This document shows positions 1 through 7,839 of a DNA stretch of 64,000 nucleotides, piece by piece. Every line of letters starts with the position of its first letter. Position 1 is the first letter of the stretch. Source of the stretch: Streptomyces sp. SDr-06 (lineage in GTDB: Bacteria > Actinomycetota > Actinomycetes > Streptomycetales > Streptomycetaceae); the NCBI RefSeq assembly GCF_003324565.1, contig NZ_QOLA01000009.1, positions 1-64,000 on the forward strand, given 5' to 3'. The position numbers were made by a program, and so were the translations under genes. The notes beneath the pieces were generated by a model. The model was not told the origin of the DNA. It did not search any database and saw only the letters and a program-made list of their open reading frames with translations.

Positions 1-103
1 CGTTAGGGAAACGCCCGGTTACATTCCGAACCCGGAAGCTAAGCCTTTCAGCGCCGATGGTACTGCAGGGGGGACCCTGTGGGAGAGTAGGACGCCGCCG
101 AAC
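1..103 (+). rRNA. rrf: 5S ribosomal RNA, 3' part (5' end outside window)
   Basis: The window opens inside a 5S rRNA gene. The conserved stretches for loop B/helix III (CCGAACCCGGAAGCTAAG at about 28-45) and the 3' helix (GTAGGACGCCGCCGAAC at about 87-103) are plainly recognisable as actinobacterial 5S. The first 15-20 bases of the gene are missing. It is presumably the last gene of a 16S-23S-5S operon read on the plus strand, and a strong hairpin terminator follows within 15 bases. The exact 3' end is uncertain by a few bases. Confidence 0.95.
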
Positions 104-114
104 AAATTGTGGGG

Positions 115-165
115 AAAGCCCCGCACCAGATCTGTAGGAACACAGGTCACGGTGCGGGGCTTTTT
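115..165 (+). terminator. rRNA operon intrinsic terminator
   Basis: A 13-bp perfect stem (115-127 pairing with 151-163) rich in GC is followed directly by a run of T to 165. It lies 12 bases beyond the 5S gene. With stem plus U-tract, this is one of the clearest classical intrinsic terminators in the window. Confidence 0.9.
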
Positions 166-512
166 CGCGTTCGTCTGGGTTTCTCCGCACAGCGATCGTG
201 CTCAGTACCCAGGAGCACAGGTGTCCCACGCCTCCTCGGAGGCGTCCAGGGCAGTTGGAGCTACCGCTTTCGCCACGGACGCCGCAAGAGGCGCTGTACA
301 AGCCGCGGAGGCCGCCTCCGACGCCTGCAGGCGGGTCGTGCAGGGAGAGCAGGCCTTCGGCTCCGGTGACTCTCTCGGGCTGCCGCGGTGCCCCACGGCG
401 CGGTCCAGGCAGGCTCACCCGGGCAAGCCCCTCCAGGCTGGCCGGGCCCGGGAGTTGGCCACCCGGCGGAGCACAGCGCCTCTGCACCAGGACCAGGATG
501 ATCCGTACAAAG
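166..512. other. Intergenic stretch with no convincing gene
   Basis: About 350 bases between the rRNA terminator and the tRNA terminator. Short open frames exist on both strands, for example a 64-codon alanine/serine-rich frame on the minus strand at 202-396. None has a good ribosome binding site, recognisable protein features or a convincing start. I see no repeat or mobile-element end here. Confidence 0.6.
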
Positions 513-557
513 AAAAAAGACCCCGACCTCAGCAACTTCGCTGATGGCGGGGTCTTT
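513..557 (-). terminator. Terminator of tRNA-Arg
   Basis: Inverted repeat AAAGACCCCG (516-525) with CGGGGTCTTT (548-557). On the minus strand it ends in a U-run, the complement of the A-run at 513-518. It lies 17 bases beyond the 3' end of the minus-strand tRNA gene, so it should end that transcript. Confidence 0.85.
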
Positions 558-574
558 CGGCACCTTCTTCAAGG

Positions 575-646
575 TGCCCCCGGCAGGATTCGAACCTGCG
601 CACACGGCTCCGGAGGCCGTTGCTCTATCCCCTGAGCTACGGGGGC
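575..646 (-). tRNA. tRNA-Arg (anticodon CCG)
   Basis: The reverse complement folds as a 72-nt cloverleaf: acceptor stem GCCCCCG/CGGGGGC with discriminator A, a D arm with GCTC/GAGC, anticodon stem ACGGC/GCCGT around loop CTCCGGA, a 4-nt variable loop, and T arm GCAGG-TTCGAAT-CCTGC. The anticodon CCG reads CGG, a common arginine codon in high-GC genomes. The 3' CCA is not encoded. A terminator follows at once. Confidence 0.97.
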
Positions 647-791
647 GTCCGCCGCGTTCGGCGGCGACGGGTAGAACCCTACCAGCTCTCTCGGGGTGGC
701 TGTGAACAGGTATTTCCGTCCCTGCCTCGGGCCGGGTCCCCCGGGCGGGGTGGAAGTGGGGAAAACCCGGACGCGGTGCCCTCCTCGGACC

Positions 792-797
792 TAACCT
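792..797 (+). promoter_or_regulatory. Leaderless -10 element for the response regulator gene
   Basis: TAACCT lies exactly six bases before the GTG at 804, so transcription is expected to start on or next to the start codon. No proper Shine-Dalgarno sequence precedes the GTG. The same TANNNT-N6-RTG layout occurs at seven other genes in the window. Confidence 0.6.
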
Positions 798-803
798 CAA
801 GGT

Positions 804-1238
804 GTGCCAGGCGTCTCCGGCCGGGTTCTTGTTGTCGACGACAACAAGGTCATCCGGCAGCTGATCAGGGTCAACCTCGAGCTGGAGGGCTTCGAGGTCG
901 TGACCGCGGCCGATGGTGCCGAATGCCTGGAGGTCGTGCACCGGGTCAGGCCCGATGTGGTCACGCTCGACGTGGTGATGCCCCGGCTCGACGGCCTGCG
1001 GACCGCCGCGCGGCTGCGTTCGGATCCGCGGACGAACCGGCTGCCCGTCGCGATCATCAGTGCGTGCACCCAGTACGAGGTGGAGACCGGGCTCGCTGCC
1101 GGGGTCGACGCCTTCCTGGCGAAGCCGTTCGAGCCCGCCGAACTGGTCCGTGTCGTACGGCAGTTGCTGCATCGGGAGGCTCCGCCGTCCGCCGACGGCA
1201 GCAGGGAGCCCGGGCGGGCCGGGAGCACCCGGGGCTGA
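804..1238 (+). CDS. Stand-alone response regulator receiver protein
   Basis: A 144-residue protein made of one receiver (CheY-like) domain plus a short disordered tail. The acidic pair is D12/D13, the phospho-acceptor is D56 in the TLDVVMP strand-loop, and the conserved lysine is K107 in the LAKPFEP motif, so phosphorylation chemistry should be intact. There is no DNA-binding or enzymatic output domain and no kinase gene beside it, making it an orphan regulator that must act through a partner protein. The start is GTG 804, chosen because of the -10 element six bases upstream. It sits just before nrtL, which has its own leaderless-type promoter. The target is unknown. Confidence 0.88.
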   Translation: MPGVSGRVLVVDDNKVIRQLIRVNLELEGFEVVTAADGAECLEVVHRVRPDVVTLDVVMPRLDGLRTAARLRSDPRTNRLPVAIISACTQYEVETGLAAGVDAFLAKPFEPAELVRVVRQLLHREAPPSADGSREPGRAGSTRG

Positions 1239-1315
1239 CCCCCTGGCCGGCGGCCCCGCGCAGCGGCCCTGCCCGTATGGCGAAACCGGTTCGCGGAGGA
1301 ACCCCCCTTCTCCCA

Positions 1316-1321
1316 TACGCT
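1316..1321 (+). promoter_or_regulatory. Leaderless -10 element for nrtL
   Basis: TACGCT is followed by six bases and then GTG at 1328, the same spacing as at the gene upstream. The only GGAGG-like sequence is about 30 bases before the GTG, too far to act as a ribosome binding site. Confidence 0.6.
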
Positions 1322-1327
1322 GGTCCC

Positions 1328-2320
1328 GTGACCCCCGCAGAGCTCTCCCGTACCGTCGTGCGCGTCGTGCGCAGCGCGATCGACGAGGGTGCCCTGGGAG
1401 CCGTCGGTGGCGTCGTGCCCGAGAACGTCAAGGTCGAGCGGCCCCGGCCCGGGGGCGGTGGCGACTACGCCAGCGGTGTCGCCCTCAAGCTCGCCGCCGC
1501 GGCCGGGCTGCCGCCCCGCGAGGTGGCCGAGGTGCTGCGGCGGCGGATCGCCGAGCAGCCCGGGATCGCGCTCGTCGAGATCAGCGGGCCGGGGTTCCTC
1601 AACATCACTCTCGATCGCGGTGCCCGCCACGAGATCGTCCCGCGGATCCTGGCCGAGGCCACGTCGTACGGACACGGCGAAGCGCTTCTCGGGCAGGCGT
1701 ACGACTTCGCGGAGGCTGCCGAGGAGCGGGCCCGGGTCGTCACCGACGTGGTCGTGCGGCTGCTTCGGGCGCAGGGTGCCGTGGCCCGGGTCCTGCCCGC
1801 CGGCCGAGGAGGGCAGGTGCTCTCGGTGGTCGCCTGCCCCGAGCCGCGGCTCGCCGAGCTCGTCGGGGACGGCGCCGCCCGCTGGGCCATGCTCCGCGCC
1901 GCCCGGCACGACCGGCCCCGTACCGACGTCGCGGAACTGCTCGCCCAGCGGGAGACGAACTCCCTGTTCCGGGTGCGGTACGCGTACTCCCGCAGTCGTG
2001 CCCTCACGCGCAACGCCCTCGAACTGGGCTTCCGGTCCGAGGCCGGGCCCGTTGCCGAGGGGAAGGCCCTGCTCGGGCTGCTCGGGGACCACCCGGGAGT
2101 CCTCGAAAGCGCAGCCCGGCACCAGGCGCCCGACCGGCTGGCGCGGCAGCTCGAAGCCGTGGCCGACGAACTGCTCCGCTTCCAGCCCGCGGTGCTGCCG
2201 CTCGGTGACGAGAAACCCTCGGCCGCCCACCGTCACCGGCTCGCCCTCGCCGAGGCCGCCGGAACGGTGCTGGCCGGCGGCCTGTCCCTGCTCGGCGTCG
2301 ACGCCCCCGAATTTCTGTGA
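1328..2320 (+). CDS. nrtL: ArgS-related anticodon-binding protein NrtL
   Basis: A 330-residue protein resembling arginyl-tRNA synthetase without its catalytic core. The N-terminal part (about 1-110) looks like the ArgS N-terminal additional domain, with a segment near residues 80-100 containing EISGPGFLNITL. The C-terminal half looks like a DALR-type anticodon-binding domain. The class I HIGH and KMSKS motifs are not seen, so charging of tRNA is not expected. It lies directly upstream of lysA, where actinobacteria often keep argS or an ArgS relative. A role in tRNA binding or sensing is inference. GTG 1328 is supported by the leaderless promoter; a longer open frame upstream overlaps the response regulator and is rejected. 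Confidence 0.8.
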   Translation: MTPAELSRTVVRVVRSAIDEGALGAVGGVVPENVKVERPRPGGGGDYASGVALKLAAAAGLPPREVAEVLRRRIAEQPGIALVEISGPGFLNITLDRGARHEIVPRILAEATSYGHGEALLGQAYDFAEAAEERARVVTDVVVRLLRAQGAVARVLPAGRGGQVLSVVACPEPRLAELVGDGAARWAMLRAARHDRPRTDVAELLAQRETNSLFRVRYAYSRSRALTRNALELGFRSEAGPVAEGKALLGLLGDHPGVLESAARHQAPDRLARQLEAVADELLRFQPAVLPLGDEKPSAAHRHRLALAEAAGTVLAGGLSLLGVDAPEFL

Positions 2321-2388
2321 CATGCGCGGACCTGCCCCGTCGTGCGCGCACATGACCGCAGACGTGTAAGAGAAGAGACGTAGAGAAC

Positions 2389-3780
2389 ATGAGCCGATCC
2401 GCGCACCCCGCCGGTCCCCGCCACGCCGACGTGCTGACCGAAGGGCACTATTCCGCGCCCCCCGCCGACCTCAACTCCCTTGACCAGAAGGTCTGGTCGC
2501 GGACCGTCACCCGCACCGAGGACGGCGAGGTCGCCGTCGGCGGCATCGAAGTGTCGCGGCTTGCCGAGGAGTTCGGCACGCCCGCCTACTTCCTCGACGA
2601 GGCCGACTTCCGCGCCCGCTGCCGGGCCTGGGCCGACGCCTTCGGCCGGGACGCCGACGTGTTCTACGCGGGCAAGGCGTTCCTGTCGCGGGCCGTCGTG
2701 CGCTGGCTGCACGAGGAGGGGCTCAACCTCGACGTCTGCTCCGGCACCGAGCTCGCCACCGCCCTCGACGCGGGCATGCCCGCCGAGCGCATCGCCTTCC
2801 ACGGCAACAACAAGAGCGAGGCGGAGATCCGGCGGGCCGTCGAGGCCGGGGTCGGGCGGATCGTGCTCGACTCCTTCCAGGAGATCGTGCGCGTCGCCCA
2901 CATCGCCCGGGAGCTCGGGAAGGTGCAGAAGGCCTTCATCCGCGTCACCGTCGGCGTCGAGGCCCACACGCACGAATTCATCGCCACCGCGCACGAGGAC
3001 CAGAAGTTCGGCATCGCGCTGGCCGGCGGCCAGGCCGCCGAGGCCGTGCGGCGCGCCCTCAAGCTCGACGGGCTCGAACTGACCGGCATCCACTCGCACA
3101 TCGGCTCGCAGATCTTCGACATGGCGGGCTTCGAGGTGTCCGCCCGCCGCGTCGTGCAGCTGCTCGCCGAGGTGCGCGACGAGCACGGCGTCGAGCTGCC
3201 CGAGATCGACCTCGGCGGCGGGCTCGGCATCGCGTACACCTCCGACGACGACCCCCGCGAGCCGCACGAGATCGCCAAGGCGCTCAGCGAGATCGTCACG
3301 CGCGAGTGCGACGCTGCCGGGCTCCGCGCACCCCGCATCTCGGTCGAGCCGGGCCGCGCGATCGTCGGCCCGACCGCGTTCACGCTGTACGAGGTCGGCA
3401 CGATCAAGCCGCTTGAAGGGCTGCGGACGTACGTGAGCGTGGACGGCGGCATGTCCGACAACATCCGGACCGCGCTCTACGACGCCGAGTACTCGGTGGC
3501 GCTCGTCTCGCGGACCTCCGACGCCGAGCCGATGCTGGTCAGGGTGGTCGGCAAGCACTGCGAGAGCGGTGACATCGTGGTTAGTGACGCGTTTCTGCCC
3601 GCGGACCTCGCGCCGGGTGATCTGATTGCCGTGCCGGCCACGGGCGCGTACTGCCGCTCCATGGCGAGCAATTACAACCACGCGCTGCGCCCGCCCGTCG
3701 TCGCCGTGCGCGACGGATCGGCGCGGGTGATCGTCCGGCGCGAGACGGAGGAAGATCTCCTGCGTCTCGACGTCGGGTAG
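2389..3780 (+). CDS. lysA: Diaminopimelate decarboxylase
   Basis: A 463-residue PLP enzyme that decarboxylates meso-diaminopimelate to L-lysine in the last step of lysine synthesis. Fold-type III features are clear: the PLP lysine K96 in DVFYAGKAF, the CSGTELATALDAG segment, FHGNNKS, the glycine-rich phosphate loop DLGGGLGIAY, and the C-terminal HCESGDIVVSD and ATGAYCRSMASNYN motifs of the active site. ATG 2389 follows a purine-rich stretch. The gene is 68 bases behind nrtL and precedes hom, thrC and thrB, so the lysine and threonine branches of the aspartate pathway are adjacent. Confidence 0.97.
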   Translation: MSRSAHPAGPRHADVLTEGHYSAPPADLNSLDQKVWSRTVTRTEDGEVAVGGIEVSRLAEEFGTPAYFLDEADFRARCRAWADAFGRDADVFYAGKAFLSRAVVRWLHEEGLNLDVCSGTELATALDAGMPAERIAFHGNNKSEAEIRRAVEAGVGRIVLDSFQEIVRVAHIARELGKVQKAFIRVTVGVEAHTHEFIATAHEDQKFGIALAGGQAAEAVRRALKLDGLELTGIHSHIGSQIFDMAGFEVSARRVVQLLAEVRDEHGVELPEIDLGGGLGIAYTSDDDPREPHEIAKALSEIVTRECDAAGLRAPRISVEPGRAIVGPTAFTLYEVGTIKPLEGLRTYVSVDGGMSDNIRTALYDAEYSVALVSRTSDAEPMLVRVVGKHCESGDIVVSDAFLPADLAPGDLIAVPATGAYCRSMASNYNHALRPPVVAVRDGSARVIVRRETEEDLLRLDVG

Positions 3781-3801
3781 ATGAAATAGTTGTCTCAGGA
3801 T

Positions 3802-3830
3802 CCGGACCGAGGGCAGAAACCCCGGTCCGG
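3802..3830 (+). terminator. Hairpin between lysA and hom
   Basis: CCGGACCG (3802-3809) pairs with CGGTCCGG (3823-3830) around a 13-base loop. There is no T-run, which is usual for Streptomyces terminators. It could end the lysA transcript or act in the hom leader. I see no leader peptide rich in Thr or Ile codons that would make it a classical attenuator. Confidence 0.5.
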
Positions 3831-3881
3831 TGAGTGAGACTGGTTCACATTCCAGGTTTGAACAGGAAACGAGGTCGGATG

Positions 3882-5171
3882 ATGCGTACGCGTCCGCTGA
3901 AGGTGGCGCTGCTGGGCTGTGGAGTGGTCGGCTCAGAGGTGGCGCGCATCATGACGACGCACGCCGACGACCTCACGGCGCGCATCGGCGCTCCCGTGGA
4001 GCTCGCCGGGGTCGCCGTCCGCCGGCCCTCCAAGGTGCGCGAGGGCATCGACCCCGCCCTGGTCACCACCGACGCCACCGCCCTCGTCAAACGCGGCGAC
4101 ATCGACGTGGTCGTCGAGGTCATCGGCGGCATCGAGCCCGCCCGGGCGCTGATCACCACCGCCTTCGAGCACGGTGCCTCCGTCGTCTCCGCCAACAAGG
4201 CGCTGCTCGCCCAGGACGGCGCGGCCCTGCACGCCGCCGCCGTGGAGCACGGCCGGGACCTGTACTACGAGGCCGCGGTCGCCGGCGCGATCCCGCTGAT
4301 CCGTCCGCTGCGCGAGTCCCTCGCCGGCGACAAGGTGAACCGGGTGCTCGGCATCGTCAACGGCACGACCAACTTCATCCTCGACAAGATGGACTCGACG
4401 GGCGCCGGCTACCAGGAGGCCCTCGACGAGGCCACCGCGCTCGGTTACGCCGAGGCCGACCCGACCGCCGACGTCGAGGGCTTCGACGCCGCCGCCAAGG
4501 CCGCCATCCTCGCCGGGATCGCCTTCCACACCCGGGTCCGCCTCGACGACGTGTACCGCGAGGGCATGACCGAGGTCACCGCCGCCGACTTCGCGTCGGC
4601 GAAGGAGATGGGCTGCACCATCAAGCTGCTCGCGATCTGCGAGCGGGCGGCCGACGGCGGCTCGGTGACCGCCCGCGTCCACCCCGCGATGATCCCGCTC
4701 GACCATCCGCTGGCCTCCGTGCGCGGGGCGTACAACGCGGTGTTCGTCGAGGCCGAGGCCGCCGGGCAGCTCATGTTCTACGGGCCCGGCGCGGGCGGCG
4801 CTCCGACCGCCTCCGCCGTCCTCGGGGACCTGGTCGCGGTGTGCCGCAACAGGCTCGCCGGGTCGACCGGACCGGGCGAGTCGGCGTACACGCAGCTGCC
4901 CGTGAGCCCCATGGGCGACGTCGTGACCCGCTACCACATCAGCCTCGACGTGGCAGACAAGCCGGGCGTGCTCGCCCAGGTGGCGACGGTCTTCGCCGAG
5001 CACGGGGTATCCATCGACACCGTGCGGCAGTCCGGCAAGGACGGCGAGGCCTCCCTCGTCGTCGTCACCCACCGCGCGGCCGACGCGGCCCTCACCGGGA
5101 CCGTGGACGCCCTGCGCAAGCTCGACACCGTGCGTGGTGTCGCCAGCATCATGCGTGTTGAAGGGGAGTAA
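3882..5171 (+). CDS. hom: Homoserine dehydrogenase
   Basis: A 429-residue NAD(P)-dependent enzyme reducing aspartate semialdehyde to homoserine, the branch point to threonine and methionine. The N-terminal Rossmann motif GCGVVGSEVARIM is at about 10-22, the catalytic domain contains NGTTNFIL and EADPTADVEGFDAAAK, and a C-terminal ACT domain begins near DVADKPGVLAQV and probably gives threonine feedback. Two adjacent ATG codons exist; 3882 is chosen because GAGG (3871-3874) is then 7 bases away, whereas 3879 leaves only 4. The gene runs into thrC with a 6-base gap. Confidence 0.96.
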   Translation: MRTRPLKVALLGCGVVGSEVARIMTTHADDLTARIGAPVELAGVAVRRPSKVREGIDPALVTTDATALVKRGDIDVVVEVIGGIEPARALITTAFEHGASVVSANKALLAQDGAALHAAAVEHGRDLYYEAAVAGAIPLIRPLRESLAGDKVNRVLGIVNGTTNFILDKMDSTGAGYQEALDEATALGYAEADPTADVEGFDAAAKAAILAGIAFHTRVRLDDVYREGMTEVTAADFASAKEMGCTIKLLAICERAADGGSVTARVHPAMIPLDHPLASVRGAYNAVFVEAEAAGQLMFYGPGAGGAPTASAVLGDLVAVCRNRLAGSTGPGESAYTQLPVSPMGDVVTRYHISLDVADKPGVLAQVATVFAEHGVSIDTVRQSGKDGEASLVVVTHRAADAALTGTVDALRKLDTVRGVASIMRVEGE

Positions 5172-5177
5172 TCAGCA

Positions 5178-6236
5178 ATGACCCACCAATGGCGCGGAAT
5201 CATCGAGGAGTACCGGGACCGGCTCCCCGTCTCCGCCTCGACGCCGGTCGTCACCCTCCGCGAGGGCGGCACGCCGCTCGTGCCCGCGCAGGTGCTCTCC
5301 GAGCGCACGGGCTGCGAGGTGCACCTCAAGGTCGAGGGTGCCAACCCGACGGGTTCCTTCAAGGACCGCGGGATGACCATGGCGATCACCCGGGCGAAGG
5401 AGGAGGGCGCCAAGGCGGTCATCTGCGCCTCCACCGGCAACACCTCGGCCTCGGCCGCCGCCTACGCGGTCCGCGCCGGGATGGTCTGCGCGGTGCTCGT
5501 GCCGCAGGGCAAGATCGCGCTCGGCAAGATGGGCCAGGCGCTCATCCACGGCGCCAAGATCCTTCAGGTCGACGGCAACTTCGACGACTGCCTGACGCTG
5601 GCCCGCTCGCTGTCCGACAACTACCCGGTGGCGCTGGTCAATTCGGTCAACCCGGTGCGCATCGAGGGTCAGAAGACCGCCGCGTTCGAGATCGTGGACG
5701 CGCTGGGCGACGCCCCCGACATCCACGTCCTTCCCGTGGGCAACGCCGGCAACATCACGGCGTACTGGAAGGGCTACAAGGAGTACGCCGCCGACGCGAT
5801 CTCCACGCACACTCCGCGCATGTGGGGCTTCCAGGCCTCCGGTTCGGCGCCGATCGTGCGCGGGGAGGTCGTCAAGGACCCCTCGACGATCGCCACCGCG
5901 ATCCGCATCGGCAACCCGGCCTCGTGGCAGTTCGCCCTGGCCGCGCGGGACGAATCCGGCGGTTTCATCGACGAAGTGACGGACCGTGAGATCCTGCGCG
6001 CGTACCGGCTGCTCGCCTCCCAGGAGGGCGTGTTCGTCGAGCCCGCCTCGGCCGCGTCGGTGGCCGGGCTGCTCAAGGCCGCCGAGCGCGGTCTCGTCGA
6101 CCCGGGCCAGAAGATCGTGTGCACGGTGACCGGAAACGGCCTCAAGGACCCCGACTGGGCCGTCGCGGGCGCCCCGCAGCCCGTCACCGTCCCGGTGGAC
6201 GCGGCGGCGGCCGCCGAGCGCCTCGGTCTGGCGTAG
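5178..6236 (+). CDS. thrC: Threonine synthase
   Basis: A 352-residue PLP-dependent fold-type II enzyme converting O-phosphohomoserine to threonine. The PLP lysine is K62 in NPTGSFKDRGM, and the phosphate-binding glycine loop is GNAGNITAYWKGY. This is the short bacterial form without the long N-terminal extension of the yeast/E. coli type. It starts 6 bases after hom and is probably translated from the same mRNA. A long hairpin follows, separating it from thrB. Confidence 0.96.
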   Translation: MTHQWRGIIEEYRDRLPVSASTPVVTLREGGTPLVPAQVLSERTGCEVHLKVEGANPTGSFKDRGMTMAITRAKEEGAKAVICASTGNTSASAAAYAVRAGMVCAVLVPQGKIALGKMGQALIHGAKILQVDGNFDDCLTLARSLSDNYPVALVNSVNPVRIEGQKTAAFEIVDALGDAPDIHVLPVGNAGNITAYWKGYKEYAADAISTHTPRMWGFQASGSAPIVRGEVVKDPSTIATAIRIGNPASWQFALAARDESGGFIDEVTDREILRAYRLLASQEGVFVEPASAASVAGLLKAAERGLVDPGQKIVCTVTGNGLKDPDWAVAGAPQPVTVPVDAAAAAERLGLA

Positions 6237-6256
6237 TTCCGCCACGTCCGGCGTCG

Positions 6257-6288
6257 CGTACGTGTCCCGCATCGCCGGGACGCGTACG
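6257..6288 (+). terminator. Hairpin terminator after thrC
   Basis: A 13-bp inverted repeat with one G-T mispair (6257-6269 with 6276-6288) and a 6-base loop lies 20 bases beyond the thrC stop. There is no U-tract. It suggests that thrB, 230 bases further on, is mainly transcribed from its own promoter; the 6290-6500 gap contains no other gene. Confidence 0.6.
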
Positions 6289-6518
6289 TAAAGGCGGACA
6301 AGCCCGCACGTAGGGGCACAGGGGGCTCGCGACACGCATCGTGCGCCTCCTGTGCGCCCTATGTCGCCACAGAACCTTCCTTCGATAGGCTGTACCCAAC
6401 CCGCCCCGCCGCATATGCCGTGGTGCAGTTGCCCACGTGGCCCTCGGGTGTTCCGTACGTCTTCGAAGATCCCGCAGCAGACTCCAGCCGCAGCCTCACA
6501 AGGAGAGTCATCAGAGCG

Positions 6519-7436
6519 ATGGCCGGTCCCGCCTTCCGCGCCGCCGCCGTACGGGTGCGCGTTCCCGCCACCAGTGCCAACCTCGGCCCGGGCTTCGACT
6601 CCCTGGGCCTGTCACTGGGGCTCTACGACGACGTGGTCGTCCGCGTCGCCGACTCCGGCCTGGGCATCGACATCGCGGGCGAGGGCGCGGACACGCTGCC
6701 CCGCGACGAGAGCCACCTCCTCGTACGGTCCTTGCGCACCGCGTTCGACCTGCTCGGCGGGCAGCCGCGCGGCCTCGAAATCGTCTGCGCCAACCGCATC
6801 CCGCACGGCCGCGGCCTCGGCTCGTCCTCCGCCGCCATCTGCGCCGGCATCGTCGCCGCGCGCGCCGTGACGATAGGCGGCGACGCCCGGCTCGACGACG
6901 CGGCCCTGCTGGAGCTCGCGACCGAGATCGAGGGACACCCCGACAACGTGGCCGCCTGTCTGCTCGGCGGGTTCACGCTGTCCTGGATGGACGGGGGAGC
7001 GGCCCGCGCGATCAGGATGGACCCCGCGGATTCCATCGTTCCGGTGGTCTTCGTGCCCGGCAAGGCGGTCCTGACGGAGACGGCCCGCGGGCTGCTGCCG
7101 CGTACCGTCCCGCACGTCGACGCCGCCGCCAACGCCGGCCGGGCGGCCCTGCTCGTGGAGGCCCTGACCCGGCGGCCCGAGCTGCTGCTCGCGGGCACCG
7201 AGGACCGGCTCCACCAGGAGTACCGCGCGCCGGCGATGCCGGAGAGCGTGGCACTGGTCAACCGGCTGCGCGCGGACGGCGTCCCCGCGGTCATCTCCGG
7301 CGCGGGGCCCACGGTGCTCGCGCTGGTCGAGGACGGTGCGGCCGACAAGGTCGCACGCCTGGCGGGGGAGGGGTGGGCCGCCAATCGGCTCAGTCTCGAC
7401 GCCGCGGGTGCGAGCGTCCTGCCGCTCGGGTCCTAG
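6519..7436 (+). CDS. thrB: Homoserine kinase
   Basis: A 305-residue GHMP-family kinase that phosphorylates homoserine with ATP to give the thrC substrate. The N-terminal PATSANLGPGFDSLG and the ATP-binding glycine/serine loop PHGRGLGSSSAA (about residues 92-103) are diagnostic, and the C-terminal ISGAGPTVLAL is GHMP motif 3. ATG 6519 is chosen over an in-frame upstream ATG at 6420 because AAGGAGAG lies just before it and homology begins there. It follows thrC in pathway order but is separated by a hairpin and about 280 bases. Confidence 0.95.
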   Translation: MAGPAFRAAAVRVRVPATSANLGPGFDSLGLSLGLYDDVVVRVADSGLGIDIAGEGADTLPRDESHLLVRSLRTAFDLLGGQPRGLEIVCANRIPHGRGLGSSSAAICAGIVAARAVTIGGDARLDDAALLELATEIEGHPDNVAACLLGGFTLSWMDGGAARAIRMDPADSIVPVVFVPGKAVLTETARGLLPRTVPHVDAAANAGRAALLVEALTRRPELLLAGTEDRLHQEYRAPAMPESVALVNRLRADGVPAVISGAGPTVLALVEDGAADKVARLAGEGWAANRLSLDAAGASVLPLGS

Positions 7437-7477
7437 GCCGCGGGCGCAGGGAGCACGGCTTGCCGGTGAACGAGAGG

Positions 7478-7505
7478 GGGAATGTTTGTTGGATCCGGTA
7501 GTGTT
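7478..7505 (+). promoter_or_regulatory. Promoter of rho, SigR-like match overlapping a TAGTGT -10
   Basis: GGGAAT (7478-7483), a 19-base spacer and GTT (7503-7505) resemble the SigR thiol-stress sigma factor consensus GGGAAT-N18-GTT. TAGTGT (7499-7504) could alternatively be a housekeeping -10. Either way transcription would start near 7511, leaving a leader of about 330 bases before rho. The spacer is one base longer than ideal for SigR, so the assignment is tentative. Confidence 0.4.
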
Positions 7506-7510
7506 AACCT

Positions 7511-7839
7511 CAAGTCTGCATCGGTCGTCTTCGTGGCGCGGTGCTTCGTGTCCCCTTCAGGGACCGCCATTCTTCCGAGAGCCTCCCCAACTGCCTGTGC
7601 AGCCTGCCTGAGCAGTTTCGAGCACGCTCCGGAACCGGCACGACACCCCACGCTTTTCCCAGCAGGGGCCGAGTAGGGGGACCTCGGGCCGGAACCCACG
7701 CACGTTTATCTCTCCGCCGTACGCGGCGGACCACCGCCCCGGCACGATCCGTGGTCGCCAAGATCACAGGCCGCAGCCGGACAGCACAACCGGTCGCCGA
7801 GCCAGACAGGCCGACGTCCGCTCCAGGGAAGGACCCTTC
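7511..7839 (+). other. Long untranslated leader of rho
   Basis: About 330 bases between the probable start site and the rho GTG. A 64-codon frame from ATG 7482 to 7676 begins upstream of the likely start site and has no recognisable features, so I do not call it a gene. A small inverted repeat CGCCGTACGCGGCG lies near 7716-7730. Long leaders are known at rho genes, where Rho represses its own synthesis by early termination; whether this leader does that is inference. Confidence 0.45.

Noticed and set aside
202..396. 64-codon open frame on the minus strand between the 5S and tRNA genes
   Set aside because: Low-complexity Ala/Ser-rich product, no ribosome binding site, no recognisable features; expected by chance at this GC content.
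3781..3881. Possible threonine attenuator or riboswitch before hom
   Set aside because: Only one hairpin, no leader peptide with Thr/Ile codons and no known riboswitch consensus.
7482..7676. 64-codon ORF in the rho promoter and leader
   Set aside because: Its ATG lies inside the predicted promoter, upstream of the likely transcript start, and the product has no recognisable features.
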